The position numbers were made by a program, and so were the translations under genes. Positions 49,413-56,465 of a stretch of DNA of 64,000 nucleotides are shown one piece after another. The stretch is from an uncultured Bacteroides sp. (GTDB lineage: Bacteria; Bacteroidota; Bacteroidia; Bacteroidales; Bacteroidaceae), in assembly GCF_963677715.1 (NCBI RefSeq), contig NZ_OY782495.1, forward strand, positions 992,001 to 1,056,000. The letters run 5' to 3'. The notes beneath the pieces were generated by a model. The model ran no database searches and was not told the origin of the DNA. It was given only the letters and a program-made list of their open reading frames with translations. Positions within the stretch are counted from its first letter, which is position 1; each line of letters starts with the position of its first letter.

Positions 49413-49932
49413 TTTGGCTCAATTGTAAGATCAAAGTTTTATTAGCTTCTATAATTTTCTCAGAACTTATCCTATTCGAATTAAACACCAAATCGTACTT
49501 AGCATCTTTCGGCTTAAATTGATTCACGCCATACGCTACACTATTAGGCGGAATATTTTTTGTAATTATTGCACCGGCTGCTATAACAGAATTTTCACCT
49601 ATTATTATCGGGCCTAAAATTTTTGCTCCATCAGCAATCACTACGTTTCTGCAAATTATCGGATTACCTATATTTTCCCATTCTCTACTGATTTTGTTAT
49701 ATCTCATGTTCGATCCAATCGTTACATTTTGAAATATTACAACATTATCGAAGATTTTTGATCCAACAATCGTACATCCACGCGCATGATGAGCAAACAA
49801 AGTGCTTCTATCTATTTCAGTGCTATTAATTTCGCAACAATAGAACTTTTCCAGTAAATTGCTTCCCAATCTTTTAAGTATTCTACTCTTAGACCAGCAA
49901 TTTATTTTTACTAATTTATCAAACATACTCAT
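49405..49932 (-). CDS. Hexapeptide-repeat acetyltransferase (serine acetyltransferase-like)
   Basis: A 175-residue left-handed beta-helix acyltransferase. Hexapeptide turns are clear in CTIVGSKIFDNVVIFQNVTIG and in IICRNVVIADGAKILGPIII, ending GENSVIAAGAIITKNIPPNSVAYG. The His in FAHHARG is a candidate catalytic residue, as in CysE. It lacks the long N-terminal helical domain of true CysE, so the acceptor may be a sugar or another small molecule. The ATG at 49932 is chosen because a perfect -7 element lies at 49962-49969; an upstream ATG at 49977 would fall above that promoter. Confidence 0.82.
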   Translation of the reverse strand: MSMFDKLVKINCWSKSRILKRLGSNLLEKFYCCEINSTEIDRSTLFAHHARGCTIVGSKIFDNVVIFQNVTIGSNMRYNKISREWENIGNPIICRNVVIADGAKILGPIIIGENSVIAAGAIITKNIPPNSVAYGVNQFKPKDAKYDLVFNSNRISSEKIIEANKTLILQLSQNG

Positions 49933-49961
49933 AACATTCTTTTTTAACTGAATTACCAATA

Positions 49962-50002
49962 CAAAATTATACGGCATTTTCAAGATAAAATAACTACATT
50001 TG
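49962..50002. promoter_or_regulatory. Divergent promoter pair (acetyltransferase leftward, AraC rightward)
   Basis: The minus strand has TAATTTTG (49962-49969) about 30 bp from the acetyltransferase start. The plus strand has TACATTTG (49995-50002) 28 bp from the AraC start. Both match TAnnTTTG exactly and are only 25 bp apart, a natural place for AraC binding. Confidence 0.5.
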
Positions 50003-50030
50003 CCACAAAAATAGTCGTAAAAGACTTATA

Positions 50031-50993
50031 ATGGAAAAAGAAAAACAGCAAACAGTACCGAATGTTCTAAACAGATTTGCTTATTTGTTGGGTACGGAAG
50101 TAAAAAACAGAAGATTAAAAATCCCTGAGAAATATGGCAAGGGTTATTGTGCCGGGTTTGTTTTTAATGAACATATCCGAATGTTAATCCTTAATTACGA
50201 ACTAAACGAAGACATAATAGTTGAAAACCCGGATATCAATATTTCCGGAAGAATGATACTTTTTAAGTTTCAAAACATTATGCCTAAAACAGAAATAGTA
50301 TCAACGGGAAAACAATTAAAAGCAATACCTTCAGTTTTAATTGGAACCAGTAGAATGAATACCGATGTTATTATTCCAGTGGATACAAATACTGCGTCTA
50401 TTAATATAGAAGTAGATGCGAATTATTTAAACCGGCTATTTGACCTGTCAGAAAAATCGCCGGTTTTGCAAGGTCTGTTACAGAATACGCAGCCCCTACT
50501 ATTCGAACAAATGATTTATCCTTCTCTACAGAAAATTGTGGATGAGATTGTAGATGAATCGGTAGATGAAACCTTTGAACTATTTTTTCTAAGAATAAAA
50601 GCAGAAGAACTGATTTGCAGACTATTAATGGAATTGGAGAAGCGGGATGAAAAACATCTTTATGCTTTAAACAGTCAGGATATACAAACCATATACAAAG
50701 TAAAAGAGCAAATGCTTGAACATCTGGAAACTCCGCCCGTGATTAAAGAATTAGCAGCTTACGCCAATATGAGTTCCTCCAAGCTGAAACGTTTATTCAA
50801 GCAAATTTTCGGCAACAGCATTTTCAGTTATTATCAAGAATTCAGGATGAAAGAAGCCGCCCGTTTGTTGAAAGAGGAAAAGCTATCTGTTTCAGATGTG
50901 GGTTATCAACTGGGCTTTACCAACCTAAGTCATTTTTCAAGAGCCTTTAAAGAACATATCGGAATGAAGCCGAAACAATATAGTCAGTCTTAA
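50031..50993 (+). CDS. AraC-family transcriptional regulator
   Basis: A 320-residue regulator. The N-terminal part (about 1-215) is an unrecognised sensing domain, and the C-terminus (about 225-318) is a double helix-turn-helix AraC domain: VIKELAAYANMSSSKLKRLFKQIFG and LSVSDVGYQLGFTNLSHFSRAFKEHIGMKPKQYS. It is transcribed divergently from the acetyltransferase/flavin-reductase pair across 98 bp with facing promoter motifs, so local control of that pair is likely. Its ligand is unknown. A strong terminator follows. Confidence 0.92.
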   Translation: MEKEKQQTVPNVLNRFAYLLGTEVKNRRLKIPEKYGKGYCAGFVFNEHIRMLILNYELNEDIIVENPDINISGRMILFKFQNIMPKTEIVSTGKQLKAIPSVLIGTSRMNTDVIIPVDTNTASINIEVDANYLNRLFDLSEKSPVLQGLLQNTQPLLFEQMIYPSLQKIVDEIVDESVDETFELFFLRIKAEELICRLLMELEKRDEKHLYALNSQDIQTIYKVKEQMLEHLETPPVIKELAAYANMSSSKLKRLFKQIFGNSIFSYYQEFRMKEAARLLKEEKLSVSDVGYQLGFTNLSHFSRAFKEHIGMKPKQYSQS

Positions 50994-51121
50994 AATTAAA
51001 AATAGTACCGACCTCCGAGTATTCTGTTTGCTCCATTTTCATATCGACCTCTTTTTAAATCCAATATATTTTCTCAAGACACCTCATCAAAAATAAGGTG
51101 GAACAAGCAAAAAAATGCAAT

Positions 51122-51159
51122 AAAAAAACCGCAGTAAAACATTCTACTGCGGTTTTTTT
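51122..51159. terminator. Strong bidirectional intrinsic terminator after the AraC gene
   Basis: Seven A then CCGCAGTA (51129-51136) pair with TACTGCGG (51145-51152) and seven T around an 8-nt loop. It serves the AraC gene from the left and the recombinase gene from the right, and marks the approximate border between chromosomal and accessory genes. Confidence 0.9.
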
Positions 51160-51393
51160 ATTCTTTACTATCGTTTTCGATAGCTATTTACTTCACTTCC
51201 TCGAAAGAAATGACATGTGAATATCAGGTAGTTATATGATTATGGTACAAATACATACTGATAATACATATGCAAACATCGGTTACATTATCGTTTTTAG
51301 TTGTTTCTGTTCATTTTGAACTGCTGTTCATTGTCAATGAACACGCAAAGATAGTGAACAGTTTTGATTTTTTTCAGAACATCGTTTTTCTCT
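51160..51393. other. Gap downstream of the recombinase gene, with palindrome
   Basis: No gene seen. GTTCATTGTCAATGAAC (51326-51342) is a perfect palindrome around one base, with further GTTCA/TGAAC half-sites at 51309-51313 and 51355-51359. This may be a protein-binding or attachment region. The 11-mer TTCATTGTCAA recurs at 55039-55049 upstream of the methyltransferase gene. Confidence 0.45.
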
Positions 51394-52317
51394 TCAGGTC
51401 ATTCCCAAGAAATTACTCATACGATCGATACACCGTTTCTTCTGATTGAGGTCGGGGTGGACATATAGGTTGAGTGTAGTAGCGACATTAGAATGACCAA
51501 GTATCACACTAACAGTTTTGTAATCGCATTTACTCTCAATACATCTGGTGGCAAAAGTGTGCCGGAGTCCGTGAAATACGACGTGTGGAATGTTTAGACG
51601 CTTCAAGAGTCGATCAAAATAATCACGATAAGAACGAGGCTCTTTTGAGGATTCTGATACCCCCACAACATAAGGAGATAATGATACCTTCCTTACGGCT
51701 TTCAATGATTGAAGAAGTTGTCTTGAAATCGGAATTTCACGATATGAGTTTTTTGTTTTAGGAGAAGAGGATATTTTCTCTGTCGACTTCAACTCGCAAT
51801 TATACACTCTTCCAACTGTGCGATTTACGGTGATAATCTTTTGTTTGAAATCCACATCCTCCCATCTCAATGCACATACTTCTCCTATTCTCATGCCAGT
51901 ACAAAGAGCTAAAAGCACACCGATGTTTTGAGGTGTAGGGTATTCCATTAAATAAAGCATTAATGTCCGTTGGTGATTCAGCGTCAATGTCGACAAGCGC
52001 CTGGATTCGGTATTGGTCGGATATTCAATTTCCCATTGCTGAAAAGGAAAAAATTTATGCTTGCCTCCGTATTTCACGATACCCCTAAGCACCGCAATTA
52101 TATCTCTAACCGTCTTCTTAGCAAGACCGGAGGAACACTTCTCTATGGCAAATCGTTGAACATCGCTTTCTGTTATTTCAGTCATTGACCCGAATCGAGG
52201 AAGTAAATGGGTTTGTAGCGTAAGCATATAGGCACACATGGTGGAATGTTTTACAATTTTACGTTTAGCACTACACCAGATTTCTGAAACTTCTTGAAAT
52301 GTTTTTTGCATATACAT
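51394..52317 (-). CDS. Tyrosine recombinase (candidate invertase of the methyltransferase cassette, or element integrase)
   Basis: A 307-residue phage-integrase-family recombinase. The N-terminal SAM-like core-binding domain covers about 1-100. The catalytic domain has all expected residues: Arg143 (TGMRIGEV), a Lys near 187, His249-x-x-Arg252 (FHGLRHTF), His275 (GHSNVATT) and nucleophile Tyr285 (LNLYVHP). It is intact. It is collinear with, and 64 bp downstream of, the DUF262-HNH and methyltransferase genes. It could invert the 19-bp repeats at 53574/53943, in the way Bacteroides tyrosine recombinases beside hsdS genes shuffle specificity, or it could be the integrase of the surrounding element. 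The sequence alone does not decide. Confidence 0.95.
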   Translation of the reverse strand: MYMQKTFQEVSEIWCSAKRKIVKHSTMCAYMLTLQTHLLPRFGSMTEITESDVQRFAIEKCSSGLAKKTVRDIIAVLRGIVKYGGKHKFFPFQQWEIEYPTNTESRRLSTLTLNHQRTLMLYLMEYPTPQNIGVLLALCTGMRIGEVCALRWEDVDFKQKIITVNRTVGRVYNCELKSTEKISSSPKTKNSYREIPISRQLLQSLKAVRKVSLSPYVVGVSESSKEPRSYRDYFDRLLKRLNIPHVVFHGLRHTFATRCIESKCDYKTVSVILGHSNVATTLNLYVHPDLNQKKRCIDRMSNFLGMT

Positions 52318-52381
52318 ATTTTGTGATAATTAATTTGATATAACTCTCACAAAATAAGCGATATTTATTGGTTACTTACCC

Positions 52382-53554
52382 TTATCGGTTGCCTTTTGAG
52401 CGGTTATGCGTTTTGCAAAGCATTTCGCAATTATCAATACTAGTTGCCCCGCCTTTACTCCATGCCGTCACATGGTCAGCATCCATTTCATTGAGGCGGT
52501 AAATGCGTGTTCTGTTGGTATTGTCGCCGATGGCGCAAAGCGGACAATTGGAGACTTCTTTTTTCTTGGCAACTTCAGTTTGTCGGTTGTAAGCCACTTT
52601 TTTTGTCGATTCCTCGAATATGCGGATATCAAGCAGCTTCTTGTCATTTTCCCCACCCAACACATATTCATAAATGTTTCGGGGGCATTTTACACTATCA
52701 TCAGCCTGCAATGCTCCTATTCGCGCCGTTAGGTGATCGACACTGTAAGGTGTGTTATGATAAGTCTCATAAAGCCGTCCCCACTCCAACCCACACATAT
52801 CACGCTCCACCATAGTAAATGTGGTCGACACCCAATCAATCACTGAGCGGAAATAGTTTTCCAATTCATTAATGGAATTGTCATGGCGATGCTTGCTCAT
52901 ATAAGCATCAATTGTCATGTTCTTGTTGTGACAAATCCATTTGAGTGCTTCGGCAAGATAATCCTGCCTTTTTACGTCCCCCTTAATATAGTGGTTCCAC
53001 TTTTGCATCTCAGCATTCTGCGAATTGCTAAATACTCGTTTGGCAGTATTAACGAATTTGCCCGAAAATATAGCGTTCAGCAATTCTTGCCCATTGAGTG
53101 GTATCCCCACTATATTAATGGTCTTGAACCACTCCTTAATTTCCTTTTCCTCTCCCTCGCATTCATAGATAAGCAATGGCGATTGCAGTATGCATTGTCT
53201 CATTTCTTCAGGCAAACCCGAAAAATACTGTACGTTGTCGCTCTCATCTTTAATGGCAAATTTTCCTGTAACAAAACGACCGAAAGAAGTTATGCGTTGT
53301 TGTCCGTCAAGGACTTCAAATCGTCCGTCACTTATTCGATTAAAGTAGATTAAACCTATTGGATAACCCTTTAACAAGGAATCTATCACGGCTACATCTC
53401 GTGTTCCATCATTATAGATATAATGGCGTTGGTACTCTGGCTGAATGGTAAGCTGTCCGTCCAACCCAAACAAACCTTTACCTTCCAATTCATTATAGGT
53501 AAATCCTTTGCAGATATCTGCAACAGTCCATTCTGTATGTAATATTGTCTTCAT
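52382..53554 (-). CDS. DUF262 (GmrSD-like) plus HNH nuclease, probable restriction endonuclease
   Basis: A 390-residue protein of the DUF262 family. The N-terminal ParB/Srx-like domain has [10 protein letters not shown] and the signature DGQQR (83-87) thought to act on NTPs. The C-terminus is a zinc-type HNH nuclease: CPLC (337-340), [13 protein letters not shown] (Asp360-His361), NCEMLC (376-380) and THNRSKG. It lies immediately downstream of an EcoRI-family adenine methyltransferase, so it is probably the cutting partner of a restriction-modification pair; the pairing is contextual inference. Its 5' gap to the methyltransferase stop is filled by the silent tail cassette on the opposite strand. 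One arm of the inverted repeat ends 20 bp upstream of its start. Confidence 0.88.
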   Translation of the reverse strand: MKTILHTEWTVADICKGFTYNELEGKGLFGLDGQLTIQPEYQRHYIYNDGTRDVAVIDSLLKGYPIGLIYFNRISDGRFEVLDGQQRITSFGRFVTGKFAIKDESDNVQYFSGLPEEMRQCILQSPLLIYECEGEEKEIKEWFKTINIVGIPLNGQELLNAIFSGKFVNTAKRVFSNSQNAEMQKWNHYIKGDVKRQDYLAEALKWICHNKNMTIDAYMSKHRHDNSINELENYFRSVIDWVSTTFTMVERDMCGLEWGRLYETYHNTPYSVDHLTARIGALQADDSVKCPRNIYEYVLGGENDKKLLDIRIFEESTKKVAYNRQTEVAKKKEVSNCPLCAIGDNTNRTRIYRLNEMDADHVTAWSKGGATSIDNCEMLCKTHNRSKGNR

Positions 53555-53573
53555 ATTATATCTTGTTTTTAAG

Positions 53574-53961
53574 TTGAAATCTTAGGGATAACCGACAGGC
53601 AAAATACGTCTTGTTTACGAACGAAGAAATACACTGCTAAGGATACTCCTAAATACAATGATTTGAATGCCCGAAGTGTTATCAAATATACTGATGGATA
53701 TACTCCAACGTATGCTCGATTACTCATTAGAAAATCATAATTAGATATGTTTCACAAGAACTCTTGCGTAAACTTGGGTATAATATTTCCCATCAACTAT
53801 ATAATACGTATTATTTGATGGAACATCAGAATGCAGCAATACTGCCCCATCATTCAGCTTTGTCACTTTGGATTCTTTCCCATGACGGTCAATCTGAATT
53901 TGCTCGGAGTAAAGTTTTGAGGCTGCACCAAACCAAGTTTTTGTTATCCCTAAGATTTCAA
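53574..53961. repeat. Putative invertible segment: 19-bp inverted repeats flanking two alternative methyltransferase 3' ends
   Basis: TTGAAATCTTAGGGATAAC at 53574-53592 is exactly reverse-complemented at 53943-53961; flanking bases differ, so the match is precisely 19 bp. The right arm is coding in the methyltransferase (residues FEILGIT). The 350 bp between hold the present C-terminus (53741-53942, minus strand) and a silent alternative (53593-53740, plus strand). Their stop codons abut at 53740/53741. Inversion would replace the last 66 residues with 48 others in frame (total 374 instead of 392 residues). Confidence 0.85.
53593..53740 (+). other. Silent alternative C-terminal cassette of the EcoRI-family methyltransferase
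   Basis: Read on the plus strand in the frame set by the left repeat arm, the sequence continues from EILGIT with DRQNTSCLRTKKYTA, passes KYNDLNARSV and ends TPTYARLLIRKS then TAA at 53738. The present methyltransferase reads EILGIT then KTWFGAASKLYS and ends TQVYARVLVKHI. The same family-type ending (YAR, hydrophobic, basic) in both shows this is a real second tail and not random sequence. It has no start codon or promoter of its own (a stop lies at 53570), so it can only be expressed after inversion. It could alternatively be a relic of an inverted duplication, but the open frame and abutting stops argue for a maintained cassette. Confidence 0.8.
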
Positions 53962-54919
53962 ATTGCTCCGGGCAGTATTTATCCAAAAACGTAATAGGAA
54001 CACCCATAATCCCATAATAATCAGACGGTATTGCATCCGTAAAGGGAACCTCAATGGCATCATAGTTGTCGTAACGGTCGTAGTCATTTTTACCTTTTAT
54101 TTCTTTATGCTTAGAAAATCTAAGGTTGTCTTCCATTGTCATTAGTGGTAATGCTTTATGGCGGCGACCATGATCGATATTGGTAAACCAGCGTACACCT
54201 TTTACGCGAATATATTTTTTCCCTTTTTCGTCAATCCGCCATCCGGCAGCTGTAATAGGATACTCGTTGGGAACTTGAAACTCTCTATCCCCACTATGAA
54301 TAGAATATCCCATCCACATTTTATTCTCTTTTATCAATGGAAATGTTTCTTTATATGTTACCGCATTCATATTTCCTATGATAATGTACTTTTTATCAAC
54401 ACATACTATCCACGCTAAAAACTCACGGAATAAGGAGAACGGAGGATTCGTGATGATTATATCCGCTTCGTCCCTTAGTTTTGTAACCTCTTTACTGCGA
54501 AAATCACCATCACCATTGAGATATTCCCATTTCAAATCATCGATATTTACTTTCCCGTCCCCTGTTAAATCTTTATCTAAAACAAATATTTTACCCTTCG
54601 TTTGTGCTTTTGCTGGGTCAAACTGAGGAGCTTCCATTTCAAACATAGACGGTTCTGCCATCAATTTCATTTTCTTGGCATCAGGTGCATAGCTCGTTGA
54701 AATTAGTTTCTTCAATCCAAGTTCATCAAACTTAGCTGCAAAGAAACGTGTGAAATTACTCCATTCCGGATCATCACAAGGCAATAGAACGGTTTTACCT
54801 CGAAATACACTGGGATCATATTCGAGGTATGCATTCATCTCAATCTCAATGTCATGAAACTGAGTGTAGAATTCATCATTTTTAGCAGCCTTGGCTTCTT
54901 TTAAATTAGTATTTGCCAT
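53741..54919 (-). CDS. EcoRI-family adenine-specific DNA methyltransferase with switchable C-terminus
   Basis: A 392-residue N6-adenine methyltransferase of the EcoRI methylase family. ATG at 54919 (MANTNLKEAKAAKNDEFYTQ) is preferred over a TTG 24 bases upstream. Landmarks: NDEFYTQ near the start, TVLLPCDDPEWSNFTRFF (AdoMet region, about 43-60), an EF-hand-like insert (LTGDGKVNIDDLK, 118-130) and the catalytic motif NPPF (158-161). FEILGIT at 320-326 coincides with the inverted repeat; the following 66 residues are the exchangeable part. It is transcribed before the DUF262-HNH gene, which it probably protects against. A -7 element TAGTTTTG lies at 54984-54991. Whether the tail determines target sequence is not known from this family and is inferred. 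Confidence 0.93.
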   Translation of the reverse strand: MANTNLKEAKAAKNDEFYTQFHDIEIEMNAYLEYDPSVFRGKTVLLPCDDPEWSNFTRFFAAKFDELGLKKLISTSYAPDAKKMKLMAEPSMFEMEAPQFDPAKAQTKGKIFVLDKDLTGDGKVNIDDLKWEYLNGDGDFRSKEVTKLRDEADIIITNPPFSLFREFLAWIVCVDKKYIIIGNMNAVTYKETFPLIKENKMWMGYSIHSGDREFQVPNEYPITAAGWRIDEKGKKYIRVKGVRWFTNIDHGRRHKALPLMTMEDNLRFSKHKEIKGKNDYDRYDNYDAIEVPFTDAIPSDYYGIMGVPITFLDKYCPEQFEILGITKTWFGAASKLYSEQIQIDRHGKESKVTKLNDGAVLLHSDVPSNNTYYIVDGKYYTQVYARVLVKHI

Positions 54920-54983
54920 ATTATTAAAATCTTGTCTGGTCAATTAAAACCTGTTTTATTCTATATCCTTCTTAAGTAATCCA

Positions 54984-54991
54984 CAAAACTA
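54984..54991 (-). promoter_or_regulatory. -7 element of the methyltransferase transcription unit
   Basis: The minus strand reads TAGTTTTG, matching TAnnTTTG, 65 bp upstream of the methyltransferase ATG. The half-site-rich stretch 55022-55059 lies just upstream and could hold an operator. Confidence 0.35.
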
Positions 54992-55021
54992 TTAATATCG
55001 GATAGATTACCTCTCATTTTT

Positions 55022-55059
55022 GTTCATTATTATTAATATTCATTGTCAACGAGTGAACA
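55022..55059. repeat. GTTCA/TGAAC half-site cluster upstream of the methyltransferase
   Basis: GTTCA (55022-55026), TTCATTGTCAA (55039-55049) and GTGAACA (55053-55059) form a loosely palindromic cluster. The 11-mer also occurs at 51327-51337, so copies in the same orientation bracket the recombinase, DUF262 and methyltransferase genes. Confidence 0.4.
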
Positions 55060-55111
55060 TCCTGCCTGATCGTTGCTCGCTTCGCGCAATTACAAAGGCT
55101 CAAAAAGTTAT

Positions 55112-55148
55112 CCGCCAATTAACCGCCATTTCCGCCATTTATCCGCCA
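55112..55148. repeat. Four spaced CCGCCA repeats after the AlbA_2 gene
   Basis: CCGCCA begins at 55112, 55123, 55132 and 55143, with spacings of 11, 9 and 11 bp, about one helical turn. It starts just past the ancestral end of the AlbA_2 gene. It could be a protein-binding array. Confidence 0.55.
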
Positions 55149-55150
55149 AG

Positions 55151-55261
55151 CTATATTTCATAGTAAGCACTTTTTTTATCTCCAACTCGCTTCAGCACTC
55201 CTTTGGCAACTAAATCTTCCAAATCTCTTGAAGAAGTTCTGTCAGATATTTCATTTATTGC
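55151..55261 (-). pseudogene. Detached winged-helix C-terminus of the AlbA_2/Schlafen-like protein
   Basis: Directly after the TAA at 55264-55262 the same frame stays open for 36 codons, reading AINEISDRTSSRDLEDLVAK and then GVLKRVGDKKSAYYEI before TAG at 55153-55151. This is the usual helix-turn-helix end of the family. A single base change (CAA, GAA or AAA to TAA) would explain the break; otherwise a suppressed stop is needed to make the full 435-residue protein. Confidence 0.8.
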
Positions 55262-56458
55262 TTAGTAGTCGCTGTTGGTAATCCGACCTTTCTCTTTTAC
55301 ATATGATACAGCTTTCACTTGTCTTGCGTTAAGACCAAGTCTTACTAATTGCTCTTCAGAAAGATTGTTCTTAAAGAGAGTTACCAAGAAACCACCATCA
55401 CGTTCAGTTAGTTCAGGTTCGGGAAGTCCTGCCTCTTTGCAAGTTTCTATGATTCGAACCGTCCCACGCCCCCAAGAATCGATAAGTCCACCTTTAAAAC
55501 AAACATCAGCAATAAGCGGATTACGGGGGTAAGAAGAGTGAACGTGTTTAAGTGATTCCAATGTGATTTCTTCAGGTAATCGTCCATCGTTCCAAATAGT
55601 TATCTTATCATCGTATACACGTATTTGGATAAATGAACCCATGTATTTGCGGTGTACCAGTGCATTCAAAAGCATTTCACGCAATGCCGGAATCGGATAT
55701 TCACTATGCTCCAAACGGAGCATACCCTTAAATTCAATGGAGCGAGTAAGATACTTATGGTCTAACCGCTCTAACACGCTTTTCAGCAGAACGATTATAT
55801 TCCCTTCTTCGACATCTTGAAAGCGCAAGTCAGCATCTCCTTTGAAATATCCAATTTTAACAAAGGCATTCGTAGAGAATCGTCTCGGGTCTTTACCAAA
55901 AAGAATTATCGCCGCACGTGTAAGCTCTCCGTTTTTGGTTAAACGTAATTTGTTGAAAATCTCTTCCATGGTCAACCCTTCCACATCCGGCAAGCGGTCT
56001 TTTTCTTTCGCCATTATCAAATATGCCTTGAATGCCTTTTCGTCAATATCGTCAAAGGTCGCTCTCGGCTCAGTTACTTCATCCCAACTCAGACCAGAGC
56101 GTTTTAGCAGGAACTCATTGAGTGAATTTCCAGTTAGTCCCATCTTTACGCTCCCACTACGATAAAAGTATTGACCATGCAGCGAAATTGGCACAGAATA
56201 TGGTTGGACTACAATCTCAATATAGTATTTATCATTTTCCTGCAAAAGATTAACATCAGCAGAAATTCCCATGTGATTTCTTATTTTATTGGGAATATCT
56301 TCCATCAGCTTTTTATAGTCCTCCACCCCAGTAACTTTCCCGGAATCTTCCTTATCTATATAAATTTCACCACCTTGTGCGTTCGCGAAACCGCAAACCC
56401 ATTCCAGATACTTGTCGTGCCAAGAGGACTTGTATTCTATGTTTTGTTTTTCGGGCAT
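55262..56458 (-). CDS. AlbA_2 (Schlafen-like) ATP-binding protein, truncated by an in-frame stop
   Basis: A 398-residue protein. The N-terminal AlbA_2 domain (EYKSSWHDKYLEWVCGFANAQGGEIYI, about 8-34) is followed by an HATPase_c_4-type ATP-binding domain with REMLLNALVHRKY (about 260-272), IWNDGRLPEEI and SWGRGTVRI. Relatives are regulatory or defence-linked and carry a C-terminal winged helix, but here an in-frame TAA stops the protein at RITNSDY, just as that helix begins. It starts 7 bp after the HerA stop, so it is the last gene of the XRE-SIR2-HerA run. The body looks intact, so the protein may still fold; DNA binding by the missing helix would be lost. Confidence 0.88.
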   Translation of the reverse strand: MPEKQNIEYKSSWHDKYLEWVCGFANAQGGEIYIDKEDSGKVTGVEDYKKLMEDIPNKIRNHMGISADVNLLQENDKYYIEIVVQPYSVPISLHGQYFYRSGSVKMGLTGNSLNEFLLKRSGLSWDEVTEPRATFDDIDEKAFKAYLIMAKEKDRLPDVEGLTMEEIFNKLRLTKNGELTRAAIILFGKDPRRFSTNAFVKIGYFKGDADLRFQDVEEGNIIVLLKSVLERLDHKYLTRSIEFKGMLRLEHSEYPIPALREMLLNALVHRKYMGSFIQIRVYDDKITIWNDGRLPEEITLESLKHVHSSYPRNPLIADVCFKGGLIDSWGRGTVRIIETCKEAGLPEPELTERDGGFLVTLFKNNLSEEQLVRLGLNARQVKAVSYVKEKGRITNSDY

Positions 56459-56465
56459 ATTGTAA

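Noticed and set aside
49933-49977. Upstream ATG for the acetyltransferase
   Set aside because: A perfect -7 element lies between this ATG and the next one, so the upstream ATG would probably not be transcribed.
53570-53740. Plus-strand tail as an independent small gene
   Set aside because: It has a stop just before the repeat, no start codon and no promoter; it makes sense only as an exchangeable methyltransferase end.
55112-55148. CCGCCA array as a CRISPR
   Set aside because: Units are 6 bp with 3-5-bp spacing, only four copies, and no cas genes nearby.
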